A DNA stretch of 64,000 nt from Symsagittifera roscoffensis (Eukaryota > Xenacoelomorpha > Acoela > Convolutidae): contig NC_087070.1 in NCBI RefSeq assembly GCF_963678635.1, forward strand, positions 47,721,467 through 47,785,466, read 5' to 3'. Position numbers and translations under genes: made by a program. Positions 60,239-64,000 of the stretch are shown here, piece by piece. Below the pieces are notes generated by a model. The model was not told the DNA's origin. It made no database searches and saw only the letters and a list, made by a program, of their open reading frames with translations. The first letter of the stretch is position 1. Each line of letters opens with the position of its first letter.

Positions 60239-61680
60239 CTACACTGTCATGCTATTTGCTGATACTTCAACGTCAGAGTCAGTGGCGTCTGCCCAGGAGA
60301 ATTGGCCAGTCACATCTTTATATATCAGGTCCGCATAACTTTCAATGTTCCCGAGGCTTCCCCTACCAGTGATGCGTCGCGTTGAAATAACTCAAAATCC
60401 CATAATTCAAAATCGGAGTATTTATTACGTTTTATAGGTCTCGGAAAATTTTTCTCTGTTTAACCACCTTTTCCTCCATTAGCGTCCCTATGGGGACCGT
60501 TCACAAAATACGGGTTTGTTTGAGATGCGGGTGTCGGCAGCTTGTTTTTTTAGGCATCAAAATTATCCTAAAATATTTGATTTTATCGGCTAGTTCATAG
60601 TTAAGTTGTTATCCCAGGAGGTCTCCGGTCTTTTAATTGTCAAGTATTGTGCGCTGATTGGCATATTCAAGGCGTTTGTACCAATTGACTTGTGCTCGGG
60701 GCCATCAATTGCGTTTGTTGTGGGGAAGACTACTCTTCAGGCCACAAAACGTTTAGTTTCTCAATAATGTCGTTCTGTATAACCTTCAAGCTATAGGCGA
60801 CTCCCTTTTCCGAACTTGATGTTGACGGGACAATCTCCTCCGCCCTGGGTTTCACTTCCAGGAGTCGGTGCGATTAGAAAGCGCTGTAAGGTTGTAACAG
60901 CCGGCTGATTCGCCACTGGGTTTTTGATTGCCTGGATTTCATCTGATGAGCTGTCCAATTGAGTCGGGTTACCTAATTTTCCCGAGGATTTAAAATGTAG
61001 AACCGTTGGCGTCGCATTTTTTGCATCTTCTGCCTTTGATTGCAACGCTAGTTCCCTGCGTGAGTCTGTTTTGTAATTTGTTACTGTTTCGTGGAGTCTT
61101 CTTGCGTTCGTTTTCTGGGTTTTTCTGTTAATTTAACATTCGAACATGACCTTATCGGTTTTTATGATTTAAAATTTACTTCTCTTGCATCTAGCGTTAC
61201 TGTATAATCCGATTCTCTAACCACATTTTTAGTACATTAAAATGAGATTTCGATTTTAATCTGGCTTTTTTCTACAAAAAATTGTTTAACCTTTGGCTTG
61301 CGCTCCGACCACTGGTGCCTTCTGGGCCCCTTGCTGAGTTTTCCATGACGAAGCTTCTAATTTTACCTGCTGTCGTGTTTCATTACCTGGGAGTATGTAT
61401 TCCTGATGAAAATTCGCACGCAGAGAACATCTACTTGCAGAGCTGATATTGGCTTTCGATCAAAATAGGCTTCGGACAATGTTCAGCCCACAAACGAACC
61501 AACCGTAGTTCTTATGCTGAATAAAGTCTCATTGATAGCCGTAGTTAGGGTGGTTTTAGCTTACGAATCAGCACAGTGTTTAAGTTTCATGATTTCTTTG
61601 GAAAAATTATTTTTCACCTAACGCGGGAGTCTTTCAACTAGTTTGAAAAGATCTTTATCAAATTTTTGTTTTGTGGTAAG
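60239..61680 (-). pseudogene. Decayed coding remnant of unknown identity
   Basis: This stretch is richer in G+C than its surroundings and reads as protein-like on the minus strand in several blocks. Examples are FDKDLFKLVERLPR (~61640), TLTTAINETLFSIRTTVGSF (~61530), EAYFDRKPISALQVDVLCVR (~61450), NARRLHETVTNYKTDSRREL (~61080), SSGKLGNPTQLDSSSDEIQA (~60960), ISAQYLTIKRPETSW (~60640) and SYADLIYKDVTGQFSWADAT (~60310), ending TAG at 60239-60241. The blocks from 61120 down can be joined by short GT-AG or GA-AG introns (for example 60801-60730, 72 nt), but the upstream blocks contain in-frame stops. A gag-like transposon fossil or a decayed multi-exon gene both fit. I recognise no family. Confidence 0.4.
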
Positions 61681-61789
61681 CCTTTGCGTTCAGAGAAAGC
61701 AAAAAGAACAAGACATCTCTTTTTGGAGGTTTGTTCTTGACAGAAAATTAATAACTCATAGGATATAATAAGTATATAACTTTTGTGTG

Positions 61790-62370
61790 GCAAATTTTTT
61801 TTAACAAAAAGAGTAAGATTATTATCGACTTGATGAGTTTTTCTATTTGATCTATAATCAATTACAGTGGATTAGAAGAAATTATAAGGAAAATATCAAC
61901 ATCATAATCGATTACAAACACTTTAAACATGTCATAACAATACATATAATCAATTATGATTTTCAAAAAAGTGACATAAGGTTTCATTATAATCGATTAC
62001 TTAAGCCTAAATTGTGATGTGGCTGGTTTTTCTCTAGACAGATTTCGATTTCTAAATATTTTAAGCATATGATATAAAAATACTTTTTGTGTCATAGTTT
62101 TTAACAAAGTATGATTTTTTTTAAAAATCATACTCGATTATAATTGATTTAGTAAGTTTTTCTATATGAACTATAATTAATTGCAGTACAGTTGATTAGA
62201 AGAAGTTATGATCTACAGGAAAATATCACGTTGAAAATCGATTATATATTCTTTAAACACCTAATTTGGTCATTATAATTAATTTCAATTGTCAAAAAAA
62301 TGACATAATAATCCACTATTATCGATTACTTGCCTAAACTTGGGTGCGGGTGTGTTTTTTTTCTCTAGAC
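61790..62370. repeat. Diverged tandem duplication, AT-rich
   Basis: Two ~280-bp copies share, in order, TGTCATAGTTTTTAACAAA-like, GATTTAGTAAGTTTTTCTAT, GATTAGAAGAA, AGGAAAATATCA and ATCGATTACTT phrases, starting near 61790 and 62085. No coding content. Confidence 0.5.
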
Positions 62371-62805
62371 AAATTTCGATTTTTTAACTAGCAATTTTTG
62401 ACAAAATGTTTTTTATATATCATTCGAAAGGTACTGTTAACTTGAGCTCATATTTTTTGAAAAAATTTCAAAAATTTCATAATTCGGGACAATTAACGCA
62501 CGATATATTTCTTGCTATTAAAGTGTAAGCGAAGATAAAAAAATCCGTCTTAGAAGTTTTTCCAAATTAGATAGAGGCTTGTTTTTTGGTCTATTTTATT
62601 TTTGGACATATGCAAAACATATTCATTTATACATTACATAGGGGGATGACTTAAAAAAACAACAAAAAAATCGTTTTTTGAATTTTTTTGTTCATTTTTT
62701 TGAAAGTTTCATCAATTGTTTGAATTGAAACTACTTCATAGAACATAAAACGCATTCAGGACATTCAAGGCGCTGCTTGATACGAGCATTTTTGTACTAA
62801 TTACT
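62345..62805 (-). repeat. Hairpin-containing repeat family member 6 (inverted, diverged)
   Basis: CTAGACAAATTTCGATTTTT and CATTCGAAAGGTACTGTTAA match the inverted copy at 58260-58340. It ends with ACATTCAAGGCGCTGCTTGA and TACGAGCA, the reverse of the family's left end. Confidence 0.55.
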
Positions 62806-63938
62806 GCCCCTGAAATATGTTAGGTTAAAAAAGGATTTGACGGGGCCAGAAATTAAAATGAGCAATTTAAATGGTAATAATTAAAATTGCGTTCAGCCTT
62901 TCAAACTAGTGACCAAATAACATAGTACTTAATTTGATCAATTAATCTTATCTATTCACCTTTGAACTTTCATTTGATCTTAGAAATATGCAGTTTATCA
63001 GGATCTGGAGATAGCAAAGCTTAACGCAAACTGATTATTGTAACTCTGAATTATTTTCATTGATTTCAGAATATATCAAAACTTGACATTATTGTTTTTC
63101 AGATTGCAATTCTTATATTTTATTAGTCGCTCTTTTTATTATTATTATCAAAAAAATTTTCTGATGGCCAATCAAGAGAAGATAAGTGGTTTTGTTTAGG
63201 TGTCTTTTTAATCCAAAATACTTCCCACCCATTTGAGGCTTACTATAGATTTATAACAGTTTTTTTTATAAAACTCATTCAAGCAAATCAAGCTCATTTT
63301 AAGTTGACCAACCCCCCCCCCCCCTCCTTCCTAACCCCCCTTGCTTCTCTCTTTCAAACCCACCGACTTAATTTGGCCTTCCTCATTTACTTTTTGGTCT
63401 AAAAAATTACTTTAAGCTAAGTGTAGAAGTTTGATTGTTTGTGTTTGAATGGTTGAGTTTCATAGAGCCAAATTACACGCTCCACGATGAACCAGGAGAG
63501 GGCGGGGGAAAGGGGAGGGGAAGAGACGTGGATAAAGTTGAAATGCTCGTTTTTTTTTTGTTTTTTCTTCTACTCTCCTGAACTTGACGTTGAATTGGCG
63601 TTAAAACATTTTAAAAATTGCGGATATACTTAAGACAATCAGATTTGTTCACCCTTCGAAACTCAACTTTGCCAATTAGAGTCCTACTAAATGATGAAAT
63701 TTAACTTATATTAGTTACACATATTTTGATTGGTGGCTAAATTATGTCCATTTAAAATTTAATAACAAAGAATATTTAAAATTTACACAAAGAATACAGA
63801 AAATTTAATAACTTAACAATTTTTTCAGGGGTTATTGTGAATAAAAAAAAACATAATATAAACCGACCGAAGACAACTTTTTTTGTTCAATCAACACTCA
63901 TTTACAAGTGCCTATTGTAATAATATTCTCCTCCATAA
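62806..63938. other. Intergenic, no gene recognised
   Basis: AT-rich apart from a poly-C tract at about 63311-63324 and a G-rich tract at 63499-63520. No coding block seen. Confidence 0.5.
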
Positions 63939-64000
63939 ATGTTGACTGAGGAGCTTCATCAGCCTGAGCCTGAAGATGCGGCTGTCAATCTGCAGAAGAT
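63939..64000 (+). CDS. Possible start of a gene cut by the window end
   Basis: ATG at 63939 opens MLTEELHQPEPEDAAVNLQK and runs off the window, in sequence of more coding-like composition than the preceding kilobase. The minus strand is also open here (LLQIDSRIFRLRLMKLLSQH to a TAG near 63915) and could instead be the last exon of a gene on that strand. Both readings are unproven. Confidence 0.25.
   Translation, partial: MLTEELHQPEPEDAAVNLQK

Overview
The window is AT-rich animal DNA with intron-rich genes and a heavy load of non-coding repeats. No rRNA, CRISPR array or prokaryotic feature was seen. Four protein-coding genes are recognisable by reading exons through their splice sites: (1) the C-terminal half of a DGAT1-type diacylglycerol acyltransferase (+, about 1701-10045); (2) a complete TAMM41/Tam41 mitochondrial CDP-diacylglycerol synthase (+, 30770-38295, four exons, 367 residues); (3) an intronless TMEM272-like four-pass membrane protein (-, 40828-41799); (4) the C-terminal part of an ITCH/WWP/Su(dx)-type WW-HECT ubiquitin ligase (+, 44883-56188, eleven exons, 506 residues in one unbroken frame).

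The most unusual host feature is splicing. In the HECT ligase, alignment to the family forces 5' splice sites of GC (three introns), GG (two) and GA (one), so six of ten introns do not start with GT although all end in AG. The first intron seen in DGAT1 also keeps frame only if it starts GG. TAMM41 and the remaining DGAT1 introns are GT-AG. Abundant G*-AG introns are known from the larvacean tunicate Oikopleura, and GA/GG donors from the copepod Eurytemora affinis. The diverged proteins and repeat-swollen introns make a larvacean with an expanded genome my first guess and a copepod the alternative; this is inference.

Layout: 1-7775 holds one DGAT1 exon and a large repeat-filled intron (a hairpin-bounded tRNA-related repeat in three partial copies, a 731-bp mariner-type MITE, and a 229-bp tandem duplication). 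7776-10045 has the last four DGAT1 exons. 11092-26531 is a head-to-tail array of eight Helitron-like non-autonomous elements (5' TC with a palindrome, 3' hairpin plus CTAG). Each carries an internal ~165-185-bp tandem repeat and a copy of a captured exon-like sequence encoding a two-pass membrane segment, which is open to its full length only in the first unit. 26532-30769 is intergenic repeat debris. TAMM41 follows, with an 18-copy 59-bp minisatellite in its last intron. After the TMEM272-like gene comes the HECT ligase, whose largest intron contains a decayed antisense Merlin/ISXO2-type transposase. 56189-64000 is intergenic: a hairpin-containing repeat family in both orientations, a decayed minus-strand coding remnant (60239-61680), poly-C and G-rich tracts, and a possible first coding segment cut by the window end.

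DGAT1 and TAMM41 both act in glycerolipid metabolism (triacylglycerol synthesis, and CDP-diacylglycerol supply for cardiolipin), but nothing here shows that they are co-regulated.
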